From Straminergon stramineum (Eukaryota > Streptophyta > Bryopsida > Hypnales > Calliergonaceae), in NCBI GenBank assembly GCA_963920665.1, contig OY987265.1, positions 43,777,001 to 43,841,000 of the forward strand: a stretch of DNA of 64,000 nucleotides. Direction: 5' to 3'. Position 1 is the first letter of the stretch. Every line of letters begins with the position of its first letter. The notes under the pieces were generated by a model. The model had not been told where the DNA came from and ran no database searches. It saw nothing but the letters and a program-made list of their open reading frames with translations. Positions 37,850 to 50,500 of this stretch are shown one piece after another. The position numbers and the translations under genes were made by a program.

Positions 37850-39795
37850 TTCCAACTAGAGCTTTACACAATTGAGTTCAAAACTATAAATGTGTCATAG
37901 GATGGCGAGGAGAGTCACAATCCTTGCATTTGTCCAAATAAATGATGTACATATTCACTATACTTGTGTCAATGAGAAAAAAAATTATTGCCACCACCTA
38001 TACAATTGTTTTTGACATGTATGAAAGGCATGCAATTGATTTGCAACATCTATGCCATGCATGTGAACTGTACATTTGTGGGTTTGAATGTTGTCTTGAA
38101 TTGATCCATTGCATTGTGGTACCAATACCATTGGAAATTGCCTCTAAAATTAAATGGGCATAGCATGTGTAGAAATAATGAAGATCAACTTTCTATCTTT
38201 CTATAAAATAAAATTCTCTTGCTTGGACTCATGCATATGACAATCTAATATTCCTTGCGCATGTTTATTGAATGCCTTGGTATTTTTCAAAACATCTAGT
38301 AGGCCTACTTGATTATATTGAACAGTGCATGTATCATATGTTCCTCTATACAATGATTCCTTAAATAAGGCAAAAGATGGATAAAAATTGTCCATAGTTC
38401 TTATATGGCCCTTGCTCTTGTTTAAAGATAGTCTATGCAAGAATACATTCTAAGCTAATCTTGCCTCTCCATGACCCCCTTCATGTGGTGCATGGGCCTC
38501 TTCTACTATGGGAATTTTATCACAATAAGCTTCAAAATCAATAAATTTTTTGATAACAAATATGTGAAGTACTATATATATATTAACCCCATTTTGGGAG
38601 CTTCTAGGGCATATATTGTCATGCGTGATAGTATTTGCCATTGTAACAAATCATTGTTTCATCCATAGTAGCGAAGTTTCCAACATTCCATGACCTTGGA
38701 CAACTACTACAAATGGCATCAATGAATGACCTCGCATGGGCTATTTTGTTATAACTCGGCATTGCCCTATCTTTCTCATATCTAATGGGATTGGTAATGT
38801 GCAAATACTTTGTCAACAATACAAATTGAGATTGAGACATGAAGTTTGAGATATTGGGACAATGAAATATAATAAGAAATCTTCATGCGCAAATTTGATT
38901 TTATCTCGAGTTGGCACTTCATGCCCATGTATAAAATGATAGCCACGGAAACCCTCAATTTTGGTACAAAAAGGTACTACTAATTTGGACCACTACAAGT
39001 CCCACCATCCACATTGATTCAATCACATATTGGTTCGTGTTAGCACCAATGCGATGCCAAAATTTGTCAAATAAGTTGAAGAAAGTAGGAAATTGTTTTT
39101 TTATTAAATATTTGATCCATATGGTCCATCAAAAGTTTTGGGCTCCATATTATATGTAATAAATGTCTTATTTAATGTGGAATTTCAATTCAAATGTTTG
39201 ACACTATTGACATTTCTAGGCAATTTGTCATCATCATTGTCTTTATCTTCATTGAAACCCAACTTTGCATAATATAGTTCAATATCACTCCCAAGTACAT
39301 TGTGCAAGGAAATTTCATTATTCCATATTTTAGTCATTTTCCCTAGGAAGAACATACCCAAGTGTTTCCATATGAACCCTCCCAGTATGGTCATGCCCAA
39401 CTCCATCAAAATCACCCATAGGCCAAGAGAAATCGCCTCCACCCCTATCAACATGCACCCCAAAACCATCAATATAACCTCAAGCCCCATGACAATAAGC
39501 CCCCATTGATTCTTCTTGATCTATCCTAGCCCCAATCTCCCCTTGCCTCCTAAGGCAAGATATGATTGACAATTTAAGGGTTTGCGCTAGACTAAAATGG
39601 GCAAGGTTGGAGGGGGCTAAGTTGCCATATCCAACACCAAACTGTGAACCTTGACTAGGTTCTCACCAATTCTAACAGCATCCTCGCCGACCCCATTGTT
39701 GCCAACATCTCCCACTTGTTGTCCTTGTTTGCTAGAAGTGGAGCTCCCTAGTACTCCAACACTGCTACAATCCACCATCATTGATTCCCTTTTCT
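37850..39795 (-). pseudogene. piggyBac-family transposase (DDE_Tnp_1_7), broken copy
   Basis: The minus strand encodes, in order, most of a piggyBac-type transposase in pieces separated by frameshifts and stops. About 39795-39640 could be an acidic, low-complexity N-terminus (weak). 39110-38830 has pieces resembling the helical pre-catalytic region (TFFNLFDKFWHRI, ILYMGMK). 38840-38640 contains MSQSQFVLLTKYLHI and MDETM (first catalytic Asp, 38652-38666), followed by YNGKYYHA, a TGA in place of Arg, and QYMP. 38641-38450 has KWG and DFEAYCDK. 38440-38201 has TMDNFYPS (second Asp, 38390-38392) and RGTYDTCTV. 38200-38000 has the GIDVANQL motif (third Asp, 38048-38050) and RWWQ. 37975-37889 has VNMYIIYLDKC. 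The three Asp motifs, their spacing and the DNFY/GTV/GVDxxDQ signatures fit this family well. At least five in-frame stops and three frameshifts make it non-functional. The TGA from a CGA context fits methylation-driven decay. Confidence 0.88.
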
Positions 39796-40935
39796 TTTAT
39801 TGTTTTCTTGAATTGAATCAGTGAATTGTAAGCTTAAGAAGAGTGTTGCAATTTTGGTGGCTACGAAAGCTCTTCTTGGATTTTTAACTAATCATTTGCA
39901 TACTCTCCTTCAAAAATCTCATCTTCCCCTAATTTGGCCTTCACAAGAAAAGTCGCTCCCTTTTGTCTCTTGTTCTTGGCTATCAAAAAATTTGTGGTCA
40001 TACTTGCCTATATCTTCTCCATTTCCAGGCTACAAATTCTTTTCCTCTCAAAATGGTTAGGAAGCTACATGCAAGGGTGTTATATAGTCCAATTTTGGAA
40101 TTGTTGTAGGTGTAGATGGAGGGCTACGGGGAAATGGGAGAGGATCATTAGACATTGAAGCTTGTCATGCTAACAATTTGAAGTTGAGCCTTAGAGGTAG
40201 CCCATTCCAAGCAATCTACAAAAGAGGAAAAACAACTTGCATGAGAAATTTGAATTGTGTGCATGAATTAGAAAGAAGTTGAAGAGAGAAGAGAAACACA
40301 CACTCCATTGCTCTTCAAAGTGAATCTCCTTCTTGTCATGGCTTCTCAACTTCTACCTAATGTAGCACAAATTCTCCTTCTTATGTTCAAGCTTCTCATT
40401 GTAGATTCATATGAGAGTAAACAATGTCATGGCAAGTTTGAAATTCCTCCCTTTATCCATTTTCTTCCATGATGAGGTAGAGGAGGTGAATGTAAGGCAA
40501 TTTTAGGTGGATTGACAAATAGGTGTGCCATAACTAGTGTAGTGGGGAGAATTTTGTCTTGAACTATAAAAAAAGGTGGTGTTTTCAAGCTCAAGGTAGT
40601 TGCATTTCTTAATGTTGTTTTAATTAGGTAGATTGCCAAGCTTGGTTTGTATTTGACTTTGAAATTTCATTGTATATGGCAAATATGGGCTACAAAAATT
40701 TATTATGATTGTAGAAGAGAACAAAATTTGAAGTTGGACTCTTCTTTCTTTGGGAAATTTGTGTTAGGGTCTCCACTATAATTTTAGAAATTGACAAGAC
40801 TACAATCTTTCGAAAATAACAAATTTGAACTTGCAAGTATATGTGATCCACAAAAATGAACATACAAGATTTTTTAGTTGCTAGAAGTTGCTTTGCAATT
40901 GATGCAATACACAAATGTGTGAAATCCTATGCATG
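39796..40935. other. Intergenic, nothing recognised
   Basis: Upstream flank of the transposase pseudogene. No TTAA-CCC terminus pairing with a downstream one could be found, so the limits of the autonomous element are unknown. Short frames here have no family resemblance. Confidence 0.4.
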
Positions 40936-41075
40936 TATGCCTATGCTCACTATCGAAGGTTCAATGCCCTCTATCCTGATTGATGGTCTCACTGCTCTCC
41001 GATTGAGGGTTCCATTGCTCTCTCTGATTGATGGTCTCATCACTCTTCCAACTGAGGGTCGATTGACAATGGCTG
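40936..41075. repeat. 48-bp imperfect tandem repeat
   Basis: 'ctgattgatggtctcac' recurs 48 bp apart (about 40976 and 41024), with 'gattgagggt'/'aactgagggtc' and 'tccattgctctc'/'tcaatgccctc' in register. This gives about 2.5 units of 16 codons. Frames stay open on both strands across it. It could be a fragment of a repeat-bearing coding region, but no product is recognised. Confidence 0.6.
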
Positions 41076-41544
41076 CAAGGGGTTGGCCGACCTGGTCCTC
41101 TACCTGCACCAACTACCTAGCTTCCTTCCATCTTGTTGCCCCTTCTACCTCCCCCAAATAGAAGTCATGGCCAATTGACTTGCTTGCCATGCCCGCCGTG
41201 CCCCACAAAGTGCAAATTCTCCAAAGGTTGCAATACTTTTGAACCAAAAATTCAGTTGTCATAGAAATTATAATCCAAGTGAAAACTCTTTTAGAGAACT
41301 CTCTATCCTAAAAACATTACCAAAAGTTGGGTCAAACAGCTCAATAATACAATCCTACCCATATTCCATTTTGTTCCCCGAGGGAACACTGGTCATTAAT
41401 GGACATATTGAGCTTAGAAACAATCTTTGAGGAAAAAAACACAATGAAAATGATCCTTGCGTGGTTAATTGTTCAATGAAAACAATAGTTCCATACTAAA
41501 ACACCATTGCAAACTTACCCATAACTTAGCATTCAAGATTATAG
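41076..41544. other. Intergenic, nothing recognised
   Basis: No supported coding region or repeat boundary. Confidence 0.4.
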
Positions 41545-41774
41545 TTAACCCCTAAATGCCGAGGCAGACGTTTTTCGTCTGATGAATGACAAGGAATTCT
41601 CCTGTATAGGATAAAAGTGCAACTATTCATCCTCGGAATTAGGGGTGAAAAGGGAAGATCTTCAACAGTAGTTTGACCCCCAATGATTACTTTTTATTTT
41701 TGTAAAGTAGATGATGTCACATGGTTCCAAAATGCCTGATTTCCATGGTCACCAGCCTGGGGTTCAAGGGTTAA
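41545..41774. mobile_element. Small TTAA element J (230 bp)
   Basis: Begins TTAACCCCTAAATGCC and ends GGGGTTCAAGGGTTAA. It contains an internal hairpin, 'cagacgtttttcgtctg'. Its right end (reversed) resembles the 'cccttgaa' start of the small element X at 55.3 kb. Confidence 0.65.
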
Positions 41775-44093
41775 TTGTTTCACCCAGAGTTCCCCAAACA
41801 GTACCTAAAAAATAGGATAAATTATGCCCTATCTAAAGTTACAAATTGCAATACGTCTTTACTGTTCAGATTGCACAGGGTGTCATGGGATAGTGCAAAT
41901 TTTTAAACCATGAAAAAAACAAATTAGAAATTGGAACTTTCATTTGGGGGAGGCCTAGAATAAGGTAAGGTAAGTTAAATGCTGGAAGTTCTGAGTGTTG
42001 TCTGCAGATCAGATTCTGGAAGGAAAATGAAAACACTGCAATTCTTTTCTTTTCAAAGACCTGAGTGCACCAAGGGAGGGCTGGATCCTTCCAAGCCCTG
42101 GCTGCCTGCTGGCTCACATAAATACTGTACGTAGGGGCATACAGTCAGCCCTTCATAATAAGTGCGGCGAGGGGTCGGGCGCAGACAATACAATACTGGA
42201 ACACATATAAGTTAAGCTTCCAGGAACTCAAGTATGTTTACACTTTGGTGTTAAAGAGTGTTGTTACTGAAGGTCTTCGGAATGAATTTAGACCTATTTC
42301 TGTGCTAGATTCACATTGCAAACATCACTCCTAACATTAAGTGCGAACATACTTGAAGGTAACTGAGTTACATCTCAAATTTTTTGAACAAGCTTTGTGG
42401 TGTAACTGATATTTGTTGTAGACTGAAATGAACAACAATTTTTACACGTTCGTGAAGGACAAAGAATCTAAATGCAAGTGGTTCCATAATTTTTGGAAGC
42501 ATAGGGAATTAGTTACAAATTTTCAAATGATGCAAGGTATAGGAGGTTGTAAGTGGCATGCAAGGGATGCCCAAATTGATTTGAAGCATGCTAAGAAATG
42601 GCACTAGTAGTGTCAAAACATGTCATTGAGAAGAAATTTGAACAAAAGAAAGGGTATCCAAATTCACCCGCTTGTAAGGTCGTCACTTCTACAATGACCC
42701 CCAGCTCCACTTTACACTTGTCTTTTTTGATGCTCACCATTTGGGATATCCTCCCTACTCACTTTTCTTTGAAGAGTAGGGGTCAACATTCATGAAGGGT
42801 TGACTTGGTGAGGTTACCTTATTAACATTTTAACACTTTTGATCTTGATAATATGTAACATTTACAAGACTTCAAAAGTAAACACACAACATTTCTAAAA
42901 ATAAAAAGATGAAAGTACCAAAAATACGAGTCATCATTCATCTAAGTTGGTTGAAAGAAGGAATCTATTGTAGTTGATGAGGTTCTTCTACACGCCAAGA
43001 TTGTACTTGCTATTGAAGTGCTTGGATATTTTTGACAAATCACGTGACATCATTAGGTCTTTGCTCCAAAAATTTCTTCAAGTCTCAAGTGCACTCTTAG
43101 TATCTCTGAGTCCCACAACTTTATCACTCATGAAAGTCAAATCAATGAAGTAGGGAGCTAAACATTTCATACCACTTAAAGCATCTCCACAGTTCCATGA
43201 TAGGAATTGTTGGCCTAGCCAATGTAGAACCCGCCCTTGACAATCTCCCCTATTGTAGATATGCCAACTACAAAAATATCTTGGCCCCAACCAAATATGG
43301 ACATAAAACATATCTTGCCGGACCCTTACAACTCTTCAATGCATTGGTCTAACTATGTTTTTGTTATAGTTTCTGCAATTCTTTTACAAAAAATAGTACC
43401 TCTCACGAATGAGAGTGCAGAGCAACAATAGATATCCTGTGGAGATATGGCAAGTTAGGGGGGGAACTAGTTCGCAAGTGAAGCTCCGAAGGACAATTGA
43501 GCCTATAAAAACAAACATTTTGGCATAGTGCTTTCATCGTGAAAGGGTGGAGATGCTCTTAGCACTTAGCACTTCAAATATAGTGTATATTTTAGTGGAG
43601 CGCAAATCTTCATACCACATATGAGATTTTAACACTCATGAATGTAACACTACCTTAATGGAGGGCTGACTCTGCATGTCAATGGTACAATTTTATGCCA
43701 GTGTAATTACTGGACCCATGCTAAAAACAGTGGTAAGAATTATTAAGCCCCCCCCCCAAATCTGCACCCCAGTAACTTCAGTTGGGTGCATGCCACTGTC
43801 ACCAAAGGTGACTCTTGTAAGATAAACTAAACCATGGTTTGCTGTGGTGTGCAATCAGTAACTTACTAGTCTACTTAGCACCCAGACACACAAAACCTGG
43901 ATTCCATACACAATCTGACTACCAGTTACTACTAACACTGGCTCTCACAATGTTTGGTACACTTGCAAAAATTGGCATGGCTAATCGAAGGATAAGAGAT
44001 TTTAAAATAAAAATTTGGGTATGTTGTGGTACAAGTAACACACTCACATAAAAGAATTTTTCAGAATTTTCAGAATATTTAAAAAAAATTTAT
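41775..44093. other. Intergenic; no gene assigned
   Basis: A plus-strand frame near 42420-42590 (Lys/Trp/His-rich) and a minus-strand frame at 43311-43078 read somewhat like coding remnants. I cannot place either in a family. A C-run lies at about 43748. Confidence 0.35.
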
Positions 44094-44553
44094 GGCTTAA
44101 TCAAACTTATTAATGAAGAAAACCCTTCTCATACAAGTAAATGTTTTTTCAACAATTTTTTAGTAAATTGATTGAGAATTCTTTTTAGAATTCTTTGGTA
44201 AGAATTTAAAAAAATTAAAATTTGAATTGAGTGAAATATGGCATCAAATTTTTACATTCCTTATAAATCAATCCAAAAATTGTAGAGAATTTGAAAAGTG
44301 TGTAAAATGTTTATCTATTATTTTTTCTTCATTATTTTTTTGAAGATTTTAGGAGTGAATTATTTGAAGAAATGTAAAAATTTGGATTCTTGTTTTAGTC
44401 AGAAATATTTCACTCAATAAAATTTTAAAAATTGTGAAATTCTTATCAAAAAATTCTAAATAGAATTCACATTCCTCTAAAAACTCACTAAAAACTCTTG
44501 AAAAAATTTACTTATATGAAAAGTTTTTTTACTAATAAGTTTGATTTAATTAT
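44094..44553. mobile_element. Foldback MITE with about 180-bp inverted arms
   Basis: The left arm (44094-44270) and right arm (44345-44553) are reverse complements with moderate divergence. Shared words, read from each outer end inward, include 'ttaatcaaacttatta', 'taagtaaa', 'agaattct', 'tgagtgaaatat' and 'aaatttttacatt'. The central spacer is short. The element would fold almost end to end. Extremely AT-rich and non-coding. Confidence 0.8.
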
Positions 44554-45690
44554 AAAAGAATAATTTATTATTATTATTATTAAAAACTGATCATTTATAC
44601 AAGTGTCCAATACTCGCACTTCAAAATGTCCAAAATTCGTTGAAAAAATCTAATTTCTCAATTAGTTATGGCATTTTTTGAAGTATATGAATGCTTATGG
44701 GAGTCATTGTATGTGATATTATCATAAGGTATACACAAAATCAACATCAAAGATGCCAACTACGATCTCTAGTTCCTACACCAATTAGCACCCCCTTGTT
44801 AGTACAATGCCCTTAGAATTAATACCATAGTAGTTCACAATTGAGGCTAAAAAGGAATCCATTTTGTACAAAATGGGTGCTTTGCTTCCATTGGGTTGAT
44901 GAATTTTATCTAATTACATTTCATTTTCATATATAAAGAAATACAAAAGTAGGCAATAGCAATTGAAATTATAATTTTCTATCAAAGTATGTTGCAAAGA
45001 GAATTGATTCCATCCCTACTCTAGGTTTGGTGTAAATAAAGAGTCTGTTCATCCTGGGTCCTACATAAGGATACACTTTACATAACCGACTAGTGCGAGA
45101 AAGATATTGCTGTGCTATGAATTGTTGAAATGCATTGTTTTAATTGTCCAAAGAGTGACAAAAACCTCCCCAAACCAACGTGAAGTGCAATTCTAACAAT
45201 CTTGTTGCTCAACTAAAATAATTGCATACTTTCTTTAAACAATATATTAGACAATAGCCTTTTAAATAGTTACACTTTGTGATGCTTTTTTAACATCCTT
45301 AAGACAACAATTCCCATCAAAGTCACCATGTCATTCTCACTCACAGTTTTGATTTAAGTCAAAATATCAATTTTTCTTCTAAATTCCATTCTATAACACA
45401 TCCTCACTATTTTTGAAATTTGAAATTTTCTTTGATCCCCAATAGATCAAAGTAAATTAAGTCATTCTAATAATTTTAGATAATACTAAGTCTTCTTTTT
45501 ATCTTAGATATGTACTTTGAGAGTCATTTCTATTTGCCCTTTGGGCTTAGATAATGTAGGATTCAAAATGAATAGATTCTCAAGTCAAGCCCACCTCATA
45601 CAAAAGAGGTTGGAATAATACAAAGACATCCATCCAAATCTTCTCATAATCATACTCTCTAATATCACATTCAAGAATATTCTTATAATC
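44554..45690. other. AT-rich intergenic sequence, nothing recognised
   Basis: Left flank of the SEUSS locus. It has a (tta)n run near 44565 and a C-run at about 45690. No gene is supported. Confidence 0.45.
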
Positions 45691-45699
45691 CCCCCCCCC

Positions 45700-47525
45700 T
45701 CCCCAAGTGTACCCACATGATTGGACACCTTCCGCATGTTTCATTCCTTCTGCACACATGTAATAAGAGATTTCGGGCCTGGAGCCAGTGACATAAACGA
45801 GTTCAAAGCCAAAGCTAATGCGTCTGGAAGGAAACCAATGTACCCCCCAAAATGTACACTGCACAGTCCCAGTAACTTTATTATTACTGGAGACCCCGCT
45901 GCAGCAGCAGCAGCTGGGGAACCAGGTGCTGATATTTTCCGCATCCCCAGAAATCTACAAACACGGGGTCGAAATCTACGATACCCACTGGATTCATCCC
46001 GGCCCCTGCCCGCCCCCCCCCTCGAGCGAACAGGGGGAGATTCCCGTGGAAGTCGCCCGTGGCCGCGCGTCCACGGGCGTCCGCGTCGGCGGCGAGGACT
46101 TTGTACTAGGCTCGCAGCAGCAGCAGCAGGGGCAGGGGGGGCACTCTAGTGTAAAGGCCCGGCCCAGCAGGAGCAGCAGCAACCTGTTGCCTTCGCTGCG
46201 AGGGAGTCTGCGACTGCTTGTCGTGCAGGGAAACCCGGATGCGAAAGGAAGGCAGGCAACATCGCACCCCTCCACCAAGCCTCCCGGGAGTTGGCGTGTG
46301 GCGGATGGCAGGAATGTAGTCGAAGCTTTGTTCTTGGGCGGTGGGGGAAAACCGCACTTGTGTGCAGACTACTGTCGGGATTCAAGCTCACTCAAGCTCA
46401 CTGGCAAACTTTAGTCGCGAAGCTTAGTCACCAAGCTTACTCACACTGCTGGAATGGTGTTGCAATGAGAACGAAGCCGAAGCTCTCCGCCCAGTGCCAG
46501 AAGCTCCGAAACAGAGTCGGTGATGGTAAAGTCGGGGGTCCCGTGAGCATGCGTTTGTTGCTGTGAAAGCGCTTTTGATGATGACGATGATGAGGACGTC
46601 GACGAAGAAGTCTAATTCCCAGGAGCAGCAGCAGCCGCAGGTTCCACCACGATCATTGCAGAGGAGGAGCCGACGATGACCTAGTATTGTGGAAGACCTT
46701 CGCGAGACCGTTGCGGGGATGCTGGGGGCATTAGGAGGAAGCAGCAGAAGGAAGCGGGTGGGGGAGACTTTTCGCCTTGGGAGAAGCTCCGCGTCGTCGT
46801 CGTGTTGACATCCCTGGAGTTTGACAGTGTGCGAATGGTGTCGCTGTCGTCGCTGTCGTCGTTGTCGTCGTCGTTGCTTGTGTTGCTGTTGGTGGTCTCG
46901 TCGTCGTCGTTGCTTGTGTTGCTGTTGGTGGTCTCGTCGTCGTCGTCGTCGTCGTACTCTATGGTCGGGCGAGGGGGAAGCTCTGAGAATGGTGAAACTG
47001 GGAATGCGGTTTGCAAGGGCGAGAGGATGGTGGCGTCCTTCTAGTCCTTATGGCCGAACCAAGCCTGTCTGTGTCGATGTGCCGACGACGGTGGTTAACG
47101 GCACCCTGCATCCCTGCCGATCCTCTCCTTGGCTGACGTCTTTGAGCATTGCTCCTTGAGCCCCTCCCTCCTACCTTTCCTTCACGGCGCCCTCGATGTG
47201 CTTGCCAGAGCTTTCTTCACGAGTGCTGGAAATTTAGTAAGCGAATGCAGACAGGCTAACGTGAAGTTCCCCGTGACGACGAATCCCGCGACTACACTAT
47301 GTGTTACTCTTCTGTGTGTGGACGAGGGTAGAGTGCCGGCCCAAGGTGCAGGGGGCGGTACCTGTTGCGTGCTCCTCTTGCGTTCTCCTGTTGCGTGATG
47401 GACGAGTGTCGGAAGTGTCGGGAGTGCAGGAATGTAGGTTCCTGGAGATCTGCTGCTGCTGGTGGAGGGATTGTTTGGGCCTTGATGTAGCAAGCTGGAA
47501 GATACCAGCCTTACTGGCGTAGTAG
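45700..47525 (+). promoter_or_regulatory. Promoter / 5' leader region of the SEUSS gene
   Basis: From about 45.7 kb, GC content rises sharply up to the SEUSS start codon. The region is rich in trinucleotide runs: CAG at about 45899-45915, 46117-46131 and 46623-46634; GAT/GAC at about 46575-46600; GTC at 46840-46955. The GTC part contains a 36-bp duplication ('ttgcttgtgttgctgttgg' at 46874 and 46910). Long frames on both strands here are products of this composition. It probably contains the promoter and a long 5'-UTR, possibly with upstream ORFs. No TATA box or transcription start can be fixed. Confidence 0.5.
46837..46955 (+). repeat. GTC trinucleotide array with a 36-bp duplication
   Basis: Runs of 'gtcgtcgtc' surround two copies of 'ttgcttgtgttgctgttggtggtct' spaced 36 bp apart. 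It lies in the presumed 5' leader of SEUSS. Such arrays are prone to slippage and could affect leader length and folding. Confidence 0.8.
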
Positions 47526-50500
47526 ATGGCTGGTGCCCAGGCCCAGACCGTTTCTCCGAGTTCTCTTCTTCTCCGCGGCTCGCCAGCGGGCAATGTCAAT
47601 GCCCTGCCCAACGGTGGTGGTGCGGGACCTTCCTCCGGGCAGTTGCCCTCCCTTTCCCTCGTAGCAGGCCGGCGGGCGCAATTTGGGGGAGTCAACATGC
47701 TGGCGGGCTTCTCCAACAACCCTTTCCTCAATGGAGGGTCCAATCCCGGACTCTCAGGTGCGTTTCTGTCCGTCCGTTCTGCACTTGCTTGGTTGCTCTT
47801 TGCTCAAGGTTGTGGATGCTGGGAAGCATGTGAACCAATATGGTAGCTTGGAGTTGGGAGATCACTCAAGAGAGATCACTCAAGAGAGATCACTTGGGAT
47901 TGTACGAGAGGAAAACTCTCTTTGTGATCAAATTTTGCATCACTGAATGGATGAATTTCTTCTGCAGTTTCAAAGGGGGAGGTTATGGATCACTTTGAGT
48001 GATAGTGGATGGATGTTCCCATTTCTAGGCAAAAGACCGGACATGCTTACATTGCTAATTGAAGGTTTATTTAGTGTATGAAGAGATGAGAGTTGCTGTT
48101 GGAAACAGAGGTCGGTATGGCGGGATCTTAACGGTTTGGGTGTCCTTTTTCCTTAGAGCTTACCACCAACAATGCTGCAGTTTCTGTTCTGCGTAGTTTG
48201 CTGAATGATTGCTATTTGCTTGTCTTTTGCAGGTATTCCGCAGAGCTTGACTGGGACTGGAAACTCAGGATTGAGTGTCGGTGCCACCTCTTTGATTGCT
48301 GGCTCGAATTCCGACTTCCCTGATCTCCAGCCGAAGAACATGCCCGTGGCCTCTGAATCGCTTGCACTCTCTGGTTTAGCTGGTATGGGGCTGCCGACTT
48401 CACCGGTGTCCATCTCTTCTACCATCGTGAACTCTATGGTTAATCAACAAGGAAACTCGTCCCTCTCCCGATTAGAGCAGCAGCAGGTAAGCTGCTCAGT
48501 ATTGTGTGCATTGCGAGTGTTCCAATTTCTTTTGCATTTGCTTTTATCATGGATTTCCTGGTATGTACTGTTTTTTAGAGTTGTATTGTTTTGCTGCAAG
48601 TTTGGACAATCAACGCCAAAGATGGGGTTTGCCATACCCGTAGTCATGTTAGCACTGACATTTAGTTGACATACGGAGGGTGATCAGTTTTGCATTGCAC
48701 CATGTTGAACTTTGAACGACACTATTAACAGTGCTTTCCAAGCTGTTTTTGTCTTGTTTCCTACTCGGCATGTTACATGGCCCAGCTATCGATGTTAAAA
48801 TTCCCATGGGTTGTTTAGCTGACTCGGTTCTTGTTCTTTATACAGTGTTGAGGGTTGGCACAAGACACTAATTGAAAATTGTATACTGTGTTATGATGAG
48901 CCTGAATTATAATCAGGGCTTTGTGGATATCATATCTAATTTCTTCAAGAGTTGTTTGTGTCGTCTGCAAGATTAGGGGTGTTTATTGCTCGTGGACTCT
49001 AACTGCGTGACTTACAGGCTCCGCCTTGTTTGTGCAGGATTTATTGCTCCAGCAGCAGCAGGTGCGCTCCGCTACACCTCCATTGTCCGCGACGGCTCAG
49101 TTGTCCCAGTTGTCCCACCTCACGCAATCCATGCATCAGGATAGATCTCTACAAGCCTCGCAGCAAATAGCAGCTGGCCAGCAGACTGTTGGACTTTCCA
49201 GCGGGGGTAGCTCACAGCTTCTGGGCGTGGGTGGTAATCCACAGGCCTTGTTGTTGGGAGGTGGATCACCACAGATTAACGGCTTAGGTCCGAGTGGTAA
49301 TATGCAACAGGGCAAGTCGAGTGGGTCATCTCCACAACAAACCCTGGGCTCAGTGAAAGTAGAACCCCAGTCGTTGGTGGTTCACTCCTTACAGCAGCAG
49401 CAGCAGCAGCAGCAGCAAATTCTGATACCAAAGATGGAGGTGAAATCAGAACTGGACTTCGATCAGAAAGTAAGCACTTTTGATTGGCTCGTATGATTTG
49501 AACGCGGGGTAGTTCTATGACTTGATAGCTTGCGTGGTGGTGTGTATATGGTTTGGAGTTGGTGATTTCAGCTTTCTCTTGCATGTGGACTAGGTATAGA
49601 TAGTGATGTGTACCGCTCTTGTAATAACAAGTACTTGGATTTTGACGATGGCCCGTCAGATGGGACAGCACACAATGCATCAAGCGAGGTCTGGCAACAA
49701 TCTGGGTCTTACACAATCGGAAATGCAGTTGCAAGAAGTGCTACTGCAGAGGCAGTCAAAGCAAATGCAGGCTCAATTTAGTGCTTTGCAGCAGCAGCGA
49801 CTACTGCAAGGCCTCCAGCCGCAGCAGCATTTGCATGACACGGCCAGCTTGCAACTGCAGCAGCTGCACCAGCACCAGCATCACCAACAACTCCAGCTCC
49901 AGCAACAGCAAGCTAATTTCTTGCAGTCTGCTGGTCAGTGCGCTTTCTTTTTTTGGGCGAGTACCACTTTTTATTTGCTTCCTGATGAGTATTCATCGGT
50001 CTATTAGAGTGCTCATTTCTTGAATGGAAAAACAGCTATTTTCAAATGGAGAGTTTGCTTTCATTTGAAACTGTAGCTAAGTTTCACTAAATGCCTGGCT
50101 GCCACATGGCCATGTAGTTTTGTTGATTGGTTGAAGGGTCATGATTTTGTTGTAGTGTCTTCATTATTAGATGTACTCGGCAATGTTTACGACAACTGGA
50201 ATATTCCTGGTCCTTTGGAAATTTCATCGACTTTTCTGGTTTGTAACTACGCGATGTTCCTGTTGCTGCATGGAACTGATTGGAGTATTTTCATCTCTAG
50301 GTGTTAGGAAGCATCCAGATTTTGAGGCTGGAGGATGTGCGAGGAGACTTATGCAGTACTTGTACCATCAAAGACATCGACCTCCTGTGAGTAATGTTAT
50401 CTTACCTTGGCTTTCGATATTGTCCAATGCATCTCGTGGTCCAACTATCTCTTTTCAAAGTTTTTAAGGCTATATCAATCGTGTTTAGTCTCATCGTTTG

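Noticed and set aside
43078..43311. Minus-strand frame that vaguely recalls a copia-type gag segment
   Set aside because: The resemblance is limited to a short 'LRDTKSALET'-like phrase. No protease, integrase or reverse transcriptase and no LTRs are visible nearby.
45721..46414. Long plus-strand frames with Ala/Gln runs before SEUSS
   Set aside because: Two overlapping frames are equally open because of GC-rich CAG repeats, and neither resembles a protein family. Treated as leader or promoter.
46681..47016. Asp/Thr/Asn-rich minus-strand frame opposite the GTC array
   Set aside because: Produced by the trinucleotide repeat. No domain, splice context or neighbours support a gene.
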